Source: Tetradesmus obliquus (taxonomy: Eukaryota; Chlorophyta; Chlorophyceae; Sphaeropleales; Scenedesmaceae). From it: a stretch of DNA of 64,000 nt. Numbering within the stretch: the first letter of the stretch is position 1; every line of letters starts with the position of its first letter. The DNA lies in the NCBI GenBank assembly GCA_030272155.1, contig CP126194.1:3091501-3155500 (forward strand), written 5' to 3'. Positions 12,351-23,105 of the stretch are shown one piece after another. The notes below the pieces were generated by a model that was not told the origin of the DNA, ran no database searches, and saw only the letters and a program-made list of their open reading frames with translations. The translations under genes and the position numbers were made by a program.

Positions 12351-12913
12351 TGGGCAACGACCTCACCTCTGTCTACTGGCAGCCCGGCAACGGCTCCATG
12401 TTCCTGGACCTGGTGCAGCAGCTGACTGGCAAGCCGCTGCTGGCTGACGCCTGGGTGGCCAAGCTGCAGCTGCCCACGCAGCAGCTGCTGGCCAAGCAGC
12501 AGCAGGACTACGAGGCAGCAGTCAAGGCAGGGCCAAAGTAAGTGTGCATTGAGGCAGCAGCAGCAGCAGCAGCGCAGGATGTGTCGCTGGTTACTGAGGT
12601 GCTGCTGCCAGCAGCAAGTGCTGCTCGATGATGAGTGCACTGCATCGGGTGCAGTTCAGACATAGCTTCTTTATCTGCTGCACACCTATGCACCTGCGGC
12701 TCCGGCACACCACCACTGCTGCTGCTGCTGCTGCTGCTGCGCAGGTTCAAGACTGGCTCAGAGATTGACATCGGCATGCGGGTACGGCTGGTGCACGGGG
12801 ATGAGGTCATCAGTGACAGCGAGACTGATGGCGGCTTCCAGGGGGCATGCGCCAAGTTCAAGGCCTGGGTGCGGCAGCAGTACTTTGCTGGCAAGGATGA
12901 CATGGCGGCCTGA
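5597..12913 (+). CDS. M3-family zinc oligopeptidase, organelle-targeted
   Basis: This metallopeptidase should cut short peptides inside an organelle, for example in turnover of transit peptides. Fourteen exons: 5597-5791, 6063-6092, 6271-6291, 6733-6828, 7636-7813, 8144-8337, 8652-8811, 9227-9393, 10116-10289, 10504-10677, 11449-11639, 12013-12094, 12350-12537, 12745-12913; they give 672 residues. The first 45 residues are Arg/Ser/Ala-rich, like a presequence. The zinc site HEGGH is at about residues 385-389, and a Glu near 416 (SVAYAENQSMFL) fits the third ligand. Further M3 signatures are SSCYYHGYVLAEM and GNGSMFLDLVQQLTGKPL. Exon 10 ends in a GC donor (GCGAGA). Introns 4, 6, 8, 9, 10 and 11 hold extra copies of neighbouring exon edges. 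M3 membership is clear from the motifs; the compartment is inferred. Confidence 0.93.
6990..7635 (+). repeat. Five intronic copies of the start of M3 peptidase exon 5
   Basis: The sequence GAGCAGCGCAAGGTGCTGGG and its flanks recur at about 7020, 7151, 7276, 7405 and 7530 before the functional exon that starts at 7636, with a unit of about 125 bases. Most copies keep an upstream CAG acceptor and the residues DLS-EQ-KVLGVLE-TFG, but the sequence after GGCTGC differs from the real exon (CTCTGTCCTTCT-type) and no good donor follows. They look like decoy half-exons made by tandem duplication of the intron 4/exon 5 junction. Confidence 0.9.
8408..8487 (+). repeat. Copy of the 3' end of M3 peptidase exon 6
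   Basis: About 75 bases matching the end of the exon that stops at 8337 (GGCATCATCAAGGACAGGAA through GACTACAAG) are repeated 150 bases downstream, including a GT donor (GTTTGT). One codon differs (Phe to Tyr in GFEDF/GYEDF). No AG acceptor precedes the copy, so it is probably an intronic remnant, or an alternative donor region if exon 6 is extended. Confidence 0.88.
9452..9500 (+). repeat. Copy of the 3' end of M3 peptidase exon 8
   Basis: CAACGGCTTCTGCCACTGGC followed by a GTGAGG donor repeats the end of the exon that stops at 9393, about 95 bases downstream. It is short, and one small deletion separates the coding match from the donor. Confidence 0.75.
9598..10115 (+). repeat. Four intronic copies of the start of M3 peptidase exon 9, last two with a 135 bp period
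   Basis: The segment CCGGCCTGGCGCAAGGCTGA occurs near 9607, 9733 (variant), 9846 and 9981 before the functional exon start at 10116. The last three starts are exactly 135 bases apart, each preceded by CTGCAG, and the reading frame stays open from 9846 through 10289. Using the 9981 or 9846 acceptor would add 45 or 90 residues, each carrying a hydrophobic stretch (NLAALLLCCFAFCALLLQ). The two older copies have drifted more and are out of register. Confidence 0.92.
10855..11010 (+). repeat. Two copies of the 3' end of M3 peptidase exon 10, each with a GT donor
   Basis: CAGCAGATGGTGGAGGACAC with the rest of the exon end, through GTCTTCCAG, recurs ending near 10907 and near 11001. Both copies are followed by GTGAGG or GTGAGA, whereas the upstream full-length exon end at 10677 is followed by GCGAGA. 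The copies therefore hold the better-looking donors, but no acceptor is obvious in front of them. Confidence 0.88.
11694..11757 (+). repeat. Copy of the 3' end of M3 peptidase exon 11
   Basis: CTGCTGAGCGTGCCGCACAT and the following 35 bases, including a GTGAGC donor, duplicate the end of the exon that stops at 11639. Changes convert several codons (for example Leu to Thr after PHI). Confidence 0.85.
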
Positions 12914-12999
12914 GGGCAGCCTGGGCGGCGCTGCAGCTGCAGCACTTGTTACAGGCAGCGATTGCTTTTTTCAAGCTTGCAGCTGGCTGGAGATACCGC

Positions 13000-13004
13000 T
13001 GTAA
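13000..13004 (+). promoter_or_regulatory. Candidate polyadenylation signal TGTAA (oligopeptidase)
   Basis: TGTAA, the usual chlorophyte polyadenylation signal, lies about 87 bases after the stop codon at 12913. The motif is short, so position is the main support. Confidence 0.45.
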
Positions 13005-13349
13005 CAATCAATTGCACATCAGATGCTGTGGTGGTGCAAGCAAGTGTACTAGCAGCATTCGATGTTATGGTGACACAGCATGTGTCACGTCATACAGTAT
13101 GCATGTGTGTGGTGAGAGCACTACAAAATTCAGGACTTAAGCAAGCATCGAGAGCCTCCAAAACCCTGAAAACTGCAATGTCTTACTGCAAATCATTATA
13201 CCCTGAGAACACTTAATACTAATCCTGCTTGTCCCATTGCATAGAAGCTGAGTGAAGCTGCGCAGAAACACAAACCCTACAAACACATCGCGGAGCATAC
13301 ACTATTTTTCTGCAGCTCAACTCCTTCATAATCGATTATTCAACTTGTT

Positions 13350-13378
13350 CGCTCGAGTTCGAGCGAGGGCATCGCCCT
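13350..13378. other. Adjacent perfect inverted repeats (potential cruciform)
   Basis: CGCTCGAGTTCGAGCG (7-base arms, 2-base loop) is followed directly by AGGGCATCGCCCT (5-base arms, 3-base loop), and a GAGCGAG after it can also pair with the first arm. The site is about 200 bases upstream of the phosphodiesterase 1 ATG. Function is unknown; a protein-binding palindrome is possible. Confidence 0.5.
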
Positions 13379-13573
13379 GAGCGAGACGCGGGTAGACGCG
13401 GCTAGCTAGTGTTTTAGGTCTGTGGACGAGAAGCTGCACGCTTGCTCTGGATATGTACCACCTACTCATGTGATGCTGCACCAGATTTCAACATCCCACC
13501 CTGTGCTACAAGCCCAAGTCTGAAGCCTTACTTGATAACACACACTGTACGGACAGTGAGCTCACGGGCAAAC

Positions 13574-16347
13574 ATGGAAACCTGCCTGGCTCCCTTCCTT
13601 CTCCTTGCATCGCATGTAGCTAAACCTTCCTGTCCCAGCATTCAATCTTACAGTTTCCGGGCTGGTGCATACAGCCTGCCGCAGGCGATGCCGGTGAGTG
13701 CCGGGCAGCTCGGGCCGGTGGGAAGCGGGCTTGCGTGCAGGTTGCAGCAATGCCTCTGTGCAGCCTGAGCACGCGCAATTCTTGCTGAAGCTACTGCTTC
13801 CAAGCATTCCTCAGCAGCTGGGCAGCTGACACCTTTCTTACGCACCTCTGTCCGTGCTGCTGCAGGCGCCCGCACCCTCGCTGGGCACCGCCCTCCTGGC
13901 CGCCATCGTGCTCGTGCTCCTGCTGGTGGAGCTCGTGATGATTCCTGCACAGGTGAGGCACTGTTTACAACTGCACAGGTGAGGCACTGGTTACAACTGC
14001 ACAGGTGAGGCACTGTTTACAACTGCACAGGTGAGGCACTGTTTACAACTGCAGGAGCTGCAGCTGAACGTTTCTTTCGTGTTGGGTGCCATGCCTGCAG
14101 CAGCAGCTACTGCATGAGCAGCACCAGCCAGCCAGAAGTAGCTGCCAGGCATAGCTCCAAACACCCTGCAGCAGCAATTACACACCCTGCTCTTCAAACT
14201 TAACCTGCCAACCCTTCTTTCTAAAGCTGCGACTGTTGATTTTGCCTGTCTGCTTGCAGGCTGCAGCATGGGCCACCTGGCTTCGCCGCTCTGTCGGCTA
14301 CGAAGTCGACACCATGTTCCTGCGCCTGCGCATCTACAAGTACCTCCCGCAGCTCTCCCGCACCAAGCTGCTGCGCGACATGGCCCTCATTGAGCAGCAG
14401 TACGCAGCCCACCCCTACCACGGCCCGCATCACGCAGCAGATGTGGTGGGGAAGTGTGGCGCGATGCTGCGGAGGGACAAGGCCAAGCTCCGCAGGTGGA
14501 TGCGGGAGCGTGTGGGCAAGGGCATTGTGGGGTGCATCACAGAGCGGCGTTACGCGCTGTTTGAGCTGGCGGTGGTGCTAGCGGCTGCCTTCCATGACGC
14601 TGGCCACCCTGGTGAGTGCTGCTGCTGCTACTGCTGGTGGTGGTGCTTGTTGGTGCAATGCTGTAGTGTGCTTGGTTGAATGTGGGCAGTTGACTCTTGC
14701 AGCAGCTGTCGCAGATGCAACTGGACGGTACAGCTGAACAATGTGCTTGAATAGCCTGTGAGGCACAATTCTGACAGCCACCTCCTTCGCAACTGCTGCC
14801 CGGATGCAGGGCTCAACAATGGCTACCTGCAGAACAGCCAGGACCCGCGCTTCCAGGCGTACGAGTACACCGCTGAGAGGTGAGTGTAGTGCCCAACCTA
14901 CGCCTTTGTAATTTGTTTGTGCAGTGCGCCACGAGATGTGGCAGTCATAGTTGCTTGAATGGTGCTCAGCAAAGGTCTCTGTTCTGGTCTCGCTCACAGT
15001 GCTGGTTGATGTTTTATGTTACTTACTGCAGGTACTCGGAGCAGTGGTTCCGGCACGAGTTCATGCAGGAGCAGACCTTCCTGAACGACCTGCCGGCAGC
15101 TGAGCGCGAGTTTGTGGTGGAGGTGGCCTCCTACGCTGTCCTCAAGACAGACATGCGGGTGAGGGCAGTGCAGGGGGGCATGAGTCGTAGCAGCCAGCAC
15201 TGCACAATCTCAGTCTTTTGGTGCGCCTGGGTGCTGAGGTGCTGCACTTCATAAGGCAGCGGCTGCACAGCAGGCATACTCTCAGCTCCTGCCGCTGATT
15301 CTATCGAATGTACAGCTTGCTGCATTATGCGATGACTCTCACTTGACTGTGACCTGTCTATTGCTGCTACAGATGCACCAGAATGTGCTGGCCATGGCTG
15401 ATCCTGTGGAGACAGACCCGCTGAAGCGTCTGGCGGCTCTGCTGCTGCATGCTGCTGACCTGGCCAATGGCGCTGATGCGTGGAGCATCAGCAAGCTGTG
15501 GGCGCAGTGGTGCCACAGAGGTGAGAGCAATGCAGCCGCAGCACACGTTCGAAATTTCTCATCCCACCAGCGGCTGTACTGGCTCATGTGAAAGTCAGAA
15601 GAGCAGAATGCTGCGGATGCCCTGCGAGACCAGCGCTGCTCTATGAAGTGCTGGCAGCGGCGGTTGTTGCTACTGCATCACGCAGTAAAATTGCAGGTGC
15701 TGCCTCACTGTGACAGCCCATGCTCCTCAAAGGTCCTTCACATGTTTCAAAACTAATCATAATTGCTGCTGCTGCCTGCTTTTGGTTCAACTGCAGAGTT
15801 CCACTCCCAGGGTGATGCTTCCAAGCAGGACCACCCCGAGCTCACCGTTGACACCATCTTTGACCGTGAAAAGGCCAACGTGCCTGCCTCTCAGGTGAGG
15901 AGGCTGCAAAACCTGAGCTGCAGCACAGTAGTGGCCAGTGCAAAGCACTGTGTCGTGTGCCATTGCACAGTGTGTCAGCCTGTGATTGCATGGCATGCAT
16001 GCGCAACTGGGTTGCTGAGTCAACAAATTCTGTACAGGAAGGGCCACATCACCCCCAATCACCCACACCATGCTGGCTGCAAGACAAGAGTACAATGTAA
16101 CTGTCTCACCTTGTTGCATTTACCGCCCACTGACCGACCTGCGCTCTCTTCTCTCGTCACTTCTCTGCTTGCCCTGCAGCTGTACTTTGTGGAGCAGCTG
16201 GTGGCACCCACATTCCAGGCGCTGGAGCAGTGCTGCCCCGCAACAGCAGCGCTGGGCCTGCGCGGCTGCAGGGCCAATGCTGCGCAGTGCAAGGCTATCA
16301 TTGAGCAGCAGGCTGAGCAGCAGGAGGCAATGCCACGCCTGCTGTGA
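13574..16347 (+). CDS. Membrane-anchored 3',5'-cyclic nucleotide phosphodiesterase (copy 1)
   Basis: Hydrolyses cAMP and/or cGMP. Eight exons: 13574-13693, 13866-13952, 14260-14611, 14810-14879, 15032-15158, 15373-15520, 15797-15894, 16180-16347; 389 residues. Exon 2 encodes a hydrophobic segment (ALLAAIVLVLLLVELVMI, about residues 49-66), so a single membrane anchor is likely. Class I PDE metal-site motifs are complete: YHGPHHAADV (His123, His127), FHDAGHPG (His181, Asp182, His185) and HAADLANG (Asp281). The C-terminal SQLYFVEQLVAPTF matches the region of the invariant purine-binding Gln. No GAF, PAS or other sensor domain is visible upstream. The gene is a tandem paralogue of the one at 18845, with matching intron positions in the catalytic domain. 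Substrate preference cannot be read from the sequence. Confidence 0.93.
13945..14055 (+). repeat. 26 bp tandem repeat (4 copies) carrying the exon 2 donor
   Basis: CACAGGTGAGGCACTGTTTA plus six bases recurs four times, so the CAG/GTGAGG donor after exon 2 of phosphodiesterase 1 is present at 13952, 13978, 14004 and 14030. Only the first continues the frame into exon 3; reading into the repeat meets a stop in the second unit. Confidence 0.9.
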
Positions 16348-17474
16348 GCCGCGCGCAGCAGCAACCTTGACAACAAGAAATTCATTCTCAAACGAACAGC
16401 AGAGCAGTTGAGTCTTGAAATGTCTTACTGGAGCGGGAATGCTTGGTGTTCTGCAGGCCTAACTTTCGGCGGCATGTGATCTTTTTTCAGCTATTTGTTC
16501 CTGGCGTAGCACTAAGCTTCCCAGGGAGGCATTCATAATCAAAACAGCAATCTGCCGCAGTCTTTGGCTGTCGGCGTTTAAAAAACTGCATCATGGGCAT
16601 GCATTGCAGGGCTGATTGTCAAGCCTCCTTATCTGTCAGCTACTAACATGGCTGAGTCACTTGAGCCTTTTCTGTTTGTGTGGGAATGGCAAGTCAACAA
16701 AGAAACAAAAGCAGCGCTGCATGTCTCCAAGATATTGCATCCTGCAAAAAAGACATGCTTACTAAGTAGTACTGGTGGTTGCATTTGGTGCCTGCCGCCC
16801 CTGCATTCCTATCTTGGGTTCAACTCTTTATGTGATATTGAGTCTCATACACTTCACCATAGTTGTTTGCTCCAACTAGAGTAGATGAGCCTCAGGCACA
16901 GCTGTTGCTGCAACTTCAATCATGTTGCTTCCACTGGGTGTACTTTGGATATGATTGGAGTTCAGGTTTGTGCTAGACCTGCTCCTGGCTGCTGCATTGC
17001 TGGCTCACCTGTCAAAGCCGTCCTTGTCCATGAGGTAACGGCTGGCACTTGTGCTTCCTTTTTGGTTTGTTCATTGGCTAAACGGAGGATGTGTTGTACC
17101 AGGTGTTGTGCCAAGCATACTGTGTGGCTTCCTATAAGGGTTTCAGCTTTTATCTGTTAGCAAGCAGTGTGCATGCTGTGCATTGAGATGCCGGCTGCTG
17201 TTTGTGGCAGCCACCTGGCGCTGCGGTGATCTTGTGTTTTCATTGCTAGACGGATGATGCATATGTGGCAGGGGGCGGCATGCCGTCCCCTGTGATGCGC
17301 ATCACATAAACGCTTTGACAGCTTTCATACGGATATCATGCATGATGCAGACCATATGGTCTGACCGAGTTGATACCCATTGTATATGTTGTGCCAGTGG
17401 CAGTGCCTCTGCTGTGAAGCACCAAGGCTATGCAAGCTTGACCTCTGTTGGTCATTGCTTTGTTGATGGGTAAC
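16348..17474. other. Spacer between the two phosphodiesterases, left part
   Basis: Short unsupported open frames only. No polyadenylation signal stands out. Contains the 3' UTR of phosphodiesterase 1 and otherwise nothing recognised. Confidence 0.5.
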
Positions 17475-17891
<417 letters not shown>

Positions 17892-18844
17892 GGTAACATG
17901 ATGCTTGATGGGCAACATGATGATGATGATGGTCACTGCTTTGTGTGTCACACCCTGCGGTGAGCAGAGGCTGCTGATCATGTTGGCCTCACACTTGCAG
18001 CCACCATGACTGAGTGTGGGGTGAAACAGATGACACAGCGCACATGGAGTTGAAGCGTATGAGGTGTAACAGAGCTGTACACTGTACATACTGACCTTGC
18101 GCTGTGGCAGACCGTAACACGTGTTGCTCAAGTCAAATGCAGCAGCTTTGAAATCGCTGCACACTTTTATTACGAGTATGCCTCTGCAAAACCAATGCCT
18201 GTCCGCACACATGATTGCAATCATGACAGTAGATACCACCTCCCTCTACACTTGAAGGTGCTGTCAGGCAGCCTGTGCTAGCGCAAGTGTGGTTGGAGCA
18301 ATCCTTGCTGCGGCAGCACACAACTACACTGATGAGGCTATGCATTTTAATGCTGCATGCTTGGAAAACAATTACCGGCTAAACGATCCCAGGGTGCATA
18401 ACACCTGGTTTGCCAACGTATTGTGTTTAACAAGTTGCCCATGCATGCATCCCATGCACTGTGACTGTCACTGTGTGCACGTGCACTGCGGCAGCGGCAG
18501 CACAAGACGCTATCTAGCTACAGAAGAAAGGAAAACAGCGTATGTGTATGAAAGCTCGGCCTCAGCATGCTGAAGCGCCAATTCCGGGTTGGCTGTATCC
18601 CGGCTGGGGTGTTATAACATGAGTAGCTGGTTAAGGCTGGGTAGCTGTGGCTCCGACCGTATATAGAGGGTATCCACGGTACTTGTGAAGCTACTTCCAC
18701 AAGCCAAAGATACTGAAGCACAAAGCAGACAAAAGAAACCGACACACGCGATGGAGAGCATGCACATATTCAACCTAACACTGGTTGAGATGGTGTCCAA
18801 TTTCACAGCACCATTGGGTTTGCGGCATGGTAAAGCCCATAGCT
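17892..18844. other. Spacer and presumed promoter of phosphodiesterase 2
   Basis: No gene supported. A TATATAG motif at 18660 is the only promoter-like element seen. The rest shows CA/GT-rich dinucleotide bias. Confidence 0.45.
18660..18666 (+). promoter_or_regulatory. Possible TATA box of phosphodiesterase 2
   Basis: TATATAG lies about 180 bases before the proposed ATG at 18845. A single short motif; position is the only support. Confidence 0.25.
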
Positions 18845-21080
18845 ATGCTCCCGTCTGAATTGGCAGAGGTGAGTTTTCGACATGCCGGGCCGGCGCGAAG
18901 CTAGCTCCCGCGCAGGCCGTGTCAGGGCTGCTCAGCAGCCGGCTGATACCATGCTGCATACAAAATCATACACACAAGCTGTATGTTGCCTGTTATGCTT
19001 CCCTGCAACGCGCTGTAGCTCACCGGGCGATATGCTGCGATGCTGCTGTAGGTGCTGAGCGACACCAGCTTCTGCCTCACCCCTATCCGCTTCGGCATCC
19101 TCGTTGCAATGTCGGTGCTCCTGTTCCTGTACCTGGAGGACGAGGTGAGCTGCTTGTCAAGCGCAGCAGCCTCAACTGCCAGTAGGAGCAGCAGCTGCGA
19201 CAGCAGCAGTGACAGCAGCAGCAACAGCAGCACCTCCTGCTGTCTGTCAGTGCACCACATACCTTGCCATGTGATGACGGCTTCGGCAGTAAAGCCAGTC
19301 AGAACATCACAGCCCAATGCGATGCCTGGACAGCAATTGCCCTTGTACACATTCAGCACCATGCTTGCCACTCAAAGAGCATGCTTGTAACACGCCCTTC
19401 GCTGTTGTGTTGTGCAGACCACCACCCAATGCCACCTGCGCAAGCTCTCCCTGGAGGCGCGCATCTGGTGCCACCGCCTGCACCTGTCCAAGGTGCTGGG
19501 CCTCTCCATGTCGAAACTCCTGCACGACATGAAGCTGATTGAGCAGCAGTACAGCAACCACCCATACCATGGCCCGCATCATGCAGCAGATGTGGTAGGG
19601 AAGTGCGGAGCTATGCTGCGGCGGGATAAAGCCAAGCTGCGCCGGGTGCTGCGCGTGCGCATGGGCAAGGGTGGAGCAGGGGGCATCTCAGAGCGCAAGT
19701 TCGCTGTGTTTCAGCTGGCGGTCATTCTGGCTGCAGCAGTGCACGACGCTGGACACCCTTGCGAGTGGCGCTGCTGTGGCTGCTTGCAGCATGGCTTGCT
19801 GATGCATATCAGGCAGCAAATAGTGCACCCCAACAAGAGGCATGAGTAGGTTGGATATGCAACGTTGACCTGGAGCAGGCCTTGCTGCCGGCACTGTTGT
19901 CGCAGTTGTTGTGTACAAGGCGAGCATGCAGCAGGCGGTGCACAGCTACCCATATCCCTAGGTGCTCTTGACAAGGTGGTGACATTGCATTGCTTCCTTT
20001 TTGCCTGTCTGCTGAATTGCCCCCTCTGCTGCCACAGCACTTGGCAATAACTATCTGAAGATGAGCCAGCAGCACAAGTTCCAGAAGTGCGGCCTCTCTG
20101 CTGAGAGGTGAGCGCAAGTACTCGCAGCAGCTGCAGCTTGGCAGATGGTGCATCCTGCGCATTGCACAGCTCTGACTAGGCCGCAGCACACCCTGCACAC
20201 AGCTGGCTCTACACAACAGCGAAGGCCTCAGCTGAGCCGTCGCGTATCAAGAGCGATGCGAGCATTGAATACACACACTGAAATGCTTGATGCTTCACTG
20301 CAGGTGGTCGGTCCATTGGTTCACATCCAAGTTCCTGAAGCAGCAGAGCTTCTTGAACGACCTCACCCTGGCAGAGCGCGAGCAGGTCGTCAGCATCGTC
20401 TCCTTTGCAGTGCTGAAGACCGACATGCAGGTGCGCTGATTGCTGCGCAGAAGATGCTGCCACAGCAACAGGGTGGCAGTGATGCTGCTGTATGGCAGTA
20501 ATCATATCATGCAGCAGTTGATCCTGCCGGGAAGTCTACCTGCATGCACGTATCAGCTAGCAGCTTGCAGCACTAACAACACCATGCAACCCTTGCATGC
20601 TGAGTGCTTAGCAGCCTGAATCCTGTCAGAGTATGGCACCCAGAGTGTTGCAATTGCAACTTGCAAGTTGCCTCTAATCTCACCTGCACTCACTCAGATG
20701 AAGTCAGGCTGACACGTGCAAGCACTTGTGTTTTTTGCCTTTCTCCTGCAGGCGCATGCGGATGTGCTGGGCATGGCGCAGCAGGTGTTGAAGGAGAAGG
20801 ATGCCAAGAAGCGCATGCAGCTGCTGGCGGCGCTGCTGCTGCACACTGCTGACCTTGCTAACGGTGCTGACTCATGGAGCATCAGCAAGCTGTGGGCGCG
20901 CTGGTGTCACCAAGGTGAGTAACCAGAGACAAGCAGTTGAGCTGCAGCAGCAGCAGCGGCTGTGATCGCAGAGTTGTTTTTGATTTGTTTGAGACATACA
21001 CTGCGCGGCAATAGGCTAGCATGCCTCACATGTGTCGTAGGCGGCCTGCTTCGTCATCACAAGTCCCTTACACTGCTCTG

Positions 21081-21124
<44 letters not shown>

Positions 21125-21658
21125 CTGCTGCAGAGTTCCACGCGCAGGGTGACACCTCCCGTGCGCAGCACCCTGAGCTGGCGGTGCCCTCCTTCAACGA
21201 CCGGGCACAGGCTGACGTGCCACTCGCTCAGGTTAGGCAATTAAGAGGCTGCTCTGACATGGCTTGGAAGTTACACAGCTTAGCGTGTTGCACACAAAGC
21301 GTGTATGGTGCTTTGAGGCAACTTGCAGAATGCAGGCTGCTGCTGCATCCTGAGCATGCTGATGGTCCCAGCAATGAATCCATGCAATGAGGCATGAAAA
21401 CGAACGTCTGTGTGATCAGGCTGTACTCACTGCCACATTCATCTGGTGTCGTGTTTGTGCTGTTGCAGCTTGGCTTCATCCGGACGTTTGTGAAGCCATG
21501 CTACAATGCCCTGTGGGCTGTTGCGCCAGCCTCAGCAGCGCTGGGCCTGTGCGGCTGCCTGGTCAACTCTGGCATGTGCCGGCTGACCATGCTGTGGCAG
21601 GGTGCGGAGCAGAAGGTGATGGATGTGTGTGGCGCGGGCAAGCTGCCACGCCTGCTGT

Positions 21659-21660
<2 letters not shown>
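18845..21660 (+). CDS. Membrane-anchored 3',5'-cyclic nucleotide phosphodiesterase (copy 2)
   Basis: Eight exons: 18845-18868, 19052-19144, 19418-19760, 20038-20107, 20304-20430, 20752-20914, 21134-21231, 21469-21660; 369 residues. The 24-base first exon (MLPSELAE) was chosen because it ends at GTGAGT in phase with exon 2, which encodes the membrane segment (IRFGILVAMSVLLFLYLEDE). The catalytic motifs match copy 1: YHGPHHAADV, VHDAGHP, HTADLANG and AQLGFIRTFVKP. The intron after the HPx motif starts with GC (GCGAGT) where copy 1 has GT. The variable N-terminal exons and conserved catalytic domain point to an older tandem duplication. A CAG run follows the stop at once. The short first exon is the least certain part. 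Confidence 0.92.
21081..21133 (+). repeat. (CTG)n run forming a 3' splice site
   Basis: About fourteen CTG units run into CTGCTGCAG immediately before the exon at 21134 and appear to serve as polypyrimidine tract and acceptor at once. Similar runs precede exons at 12013, 12350, 12745, 25641, 60328 and 63471. Confidence 0.85.
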
Positions 21661-21697
<37 letters not shown>

Positions 21698-23105
21698 CCG
21701 AGCGCGCAAGCGCATGGATGTATACATCACTAACAGCAAATGAGCTGGGCGGGCCGATGGTCAAGTCCAAAGTTGGAAAGAACAAACATTATCAACAAAA
21801 CGAAAAAAATAATAGCCTATGTGAATGAGAAAGAGGGAACTGGCTGCGCAGCATCATCAGCCCAATGCACGAGTGGATTGACAGGGAAAGGCCTGCACTT
21901 GCATGCTTGTTTGGTGAAGGGCCTCTGATGGAGCTGGTTTGCAGCAGGCTGTTGTTTGGCTGTCAATTGCACAATGCACATGTTGAAGCAAGCTGGATGC
22001 TTTCATGGCAACACGCTGAGTAGACGAGTGCTATGCATGCACAAGGCAGCTGATGTCATTGTGCTTTGTATGTTCATTGGTGGTTGGCCTGCCAGTGGCC
22101 AGGCTGTGATCACAGCAGCATTAGCATCACTGGCACTTGCTGGTGTGTTAGAAGACCAATCCGCCATAGGGCCGTCGTGTGAATCAGCTGAAACTGTGTT
22201 GTGCAGTTCTACCAGCCAAGCGCGGATATGCATGCAGAGTTTGAGCAGGCCACGTTTTCTTTGTTTTTTACTCAAACTGTGGTCCAGAAATCGCACCCGG
22301 GGACACGCCTCCAATTTTGACCTTTCATACACTTCTCATTGCAAGGAGGCAGGCTGCTTGTTGGGCCAGCTGCCATCCAGTAGGGAATTCCAGATATGCA
22401 TTGGCGGCTATGGATGATGTAACAACGCGTGCCTGTAATGCCTATATCTGCATGATAGATGGAGCCTGCAAAGTCGCTCCTAATCAGCGGTACACCGTTG
22501 TCACGGAGCTCCAGGCCCGCCAGGGGTGTCATGACCACTTTGACCCACGTGATTTTGACCAGTGCAGCTATCAACTCTGGCCTTCCAACGCCGTTCATCA
22601 TCATAGCAACAAGATGAAGGCACTTTTTGAAGGCTGCCAACTATCCACAGGCACGTCATGGACCTGCCCGGCGTGCAGTACAGTGAGCTGGGGCTGTAGC
22701 AGCAGTGTGTAGCAGTGGCAGCAGCAGGCCAACATTAGCAGTAAGACCTACAGCGGCGCCGGCACAGGTAGCGGGCAATGTTGTGCTCGTAAGACATTTT
22801 GTTGTGAATGGAGTGCTTCGGTAGTATAGAACAAGGACGCCGCATATCTGTCCTGGGCCTTGGTGGTTGTGCCTGGACCTCGGTCCCACTGGGCCAGCAT
22901 CTTGGAAGGCCATGGGAAGCGTGCCTCCGACTGAGCAAATCAGTTGCACAACTGCCACACCCCGTGATGCATTTGTGGTTCTCGTTTCGCTTCTTGACGA
23001 ACCAACGAACTTGATTACTCGCACAGCTGCGTGTACACAGTTGCCGAACTCAAACATGGCCATGCCTTGCCTCCATTGTTGAAACGTACCTTGGGAGGAA
23101 GCATC
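21661..23105. other. Intergenic spacer
   Basis: Starts with a (CAG)n run to about 21697. Further on, open frames of 80-180 codons exist on both strands (for example around 22320-22710 and 22272-22640) but they overlap head-on, lack recognisable domains and have no supporting splice pattern. The last part is presumably the promoter of the amidating enzyme. Confidence 0.5.

Larger units (their letters stand above)
12914..13573. other. Intergenic spacer between oligopeptidase and phosphodiesterase 1
   Basis: No coding region is supported. The left part should hold the oligopeptidase 3' UTR and a TGTAA signal. The right part, before the phosphodiesterase ATG, contains a compact inverted-repeat cluster at 13350-13378 and is presumably the promoter. 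Confidence 0.6.

Noticed and set aside
22272-22712. Opposed open frames considered as a transposon remnant
   Set aside because: No transposase or reverse-transcriptase motif, terminal repeats or target-site duplication could be found.
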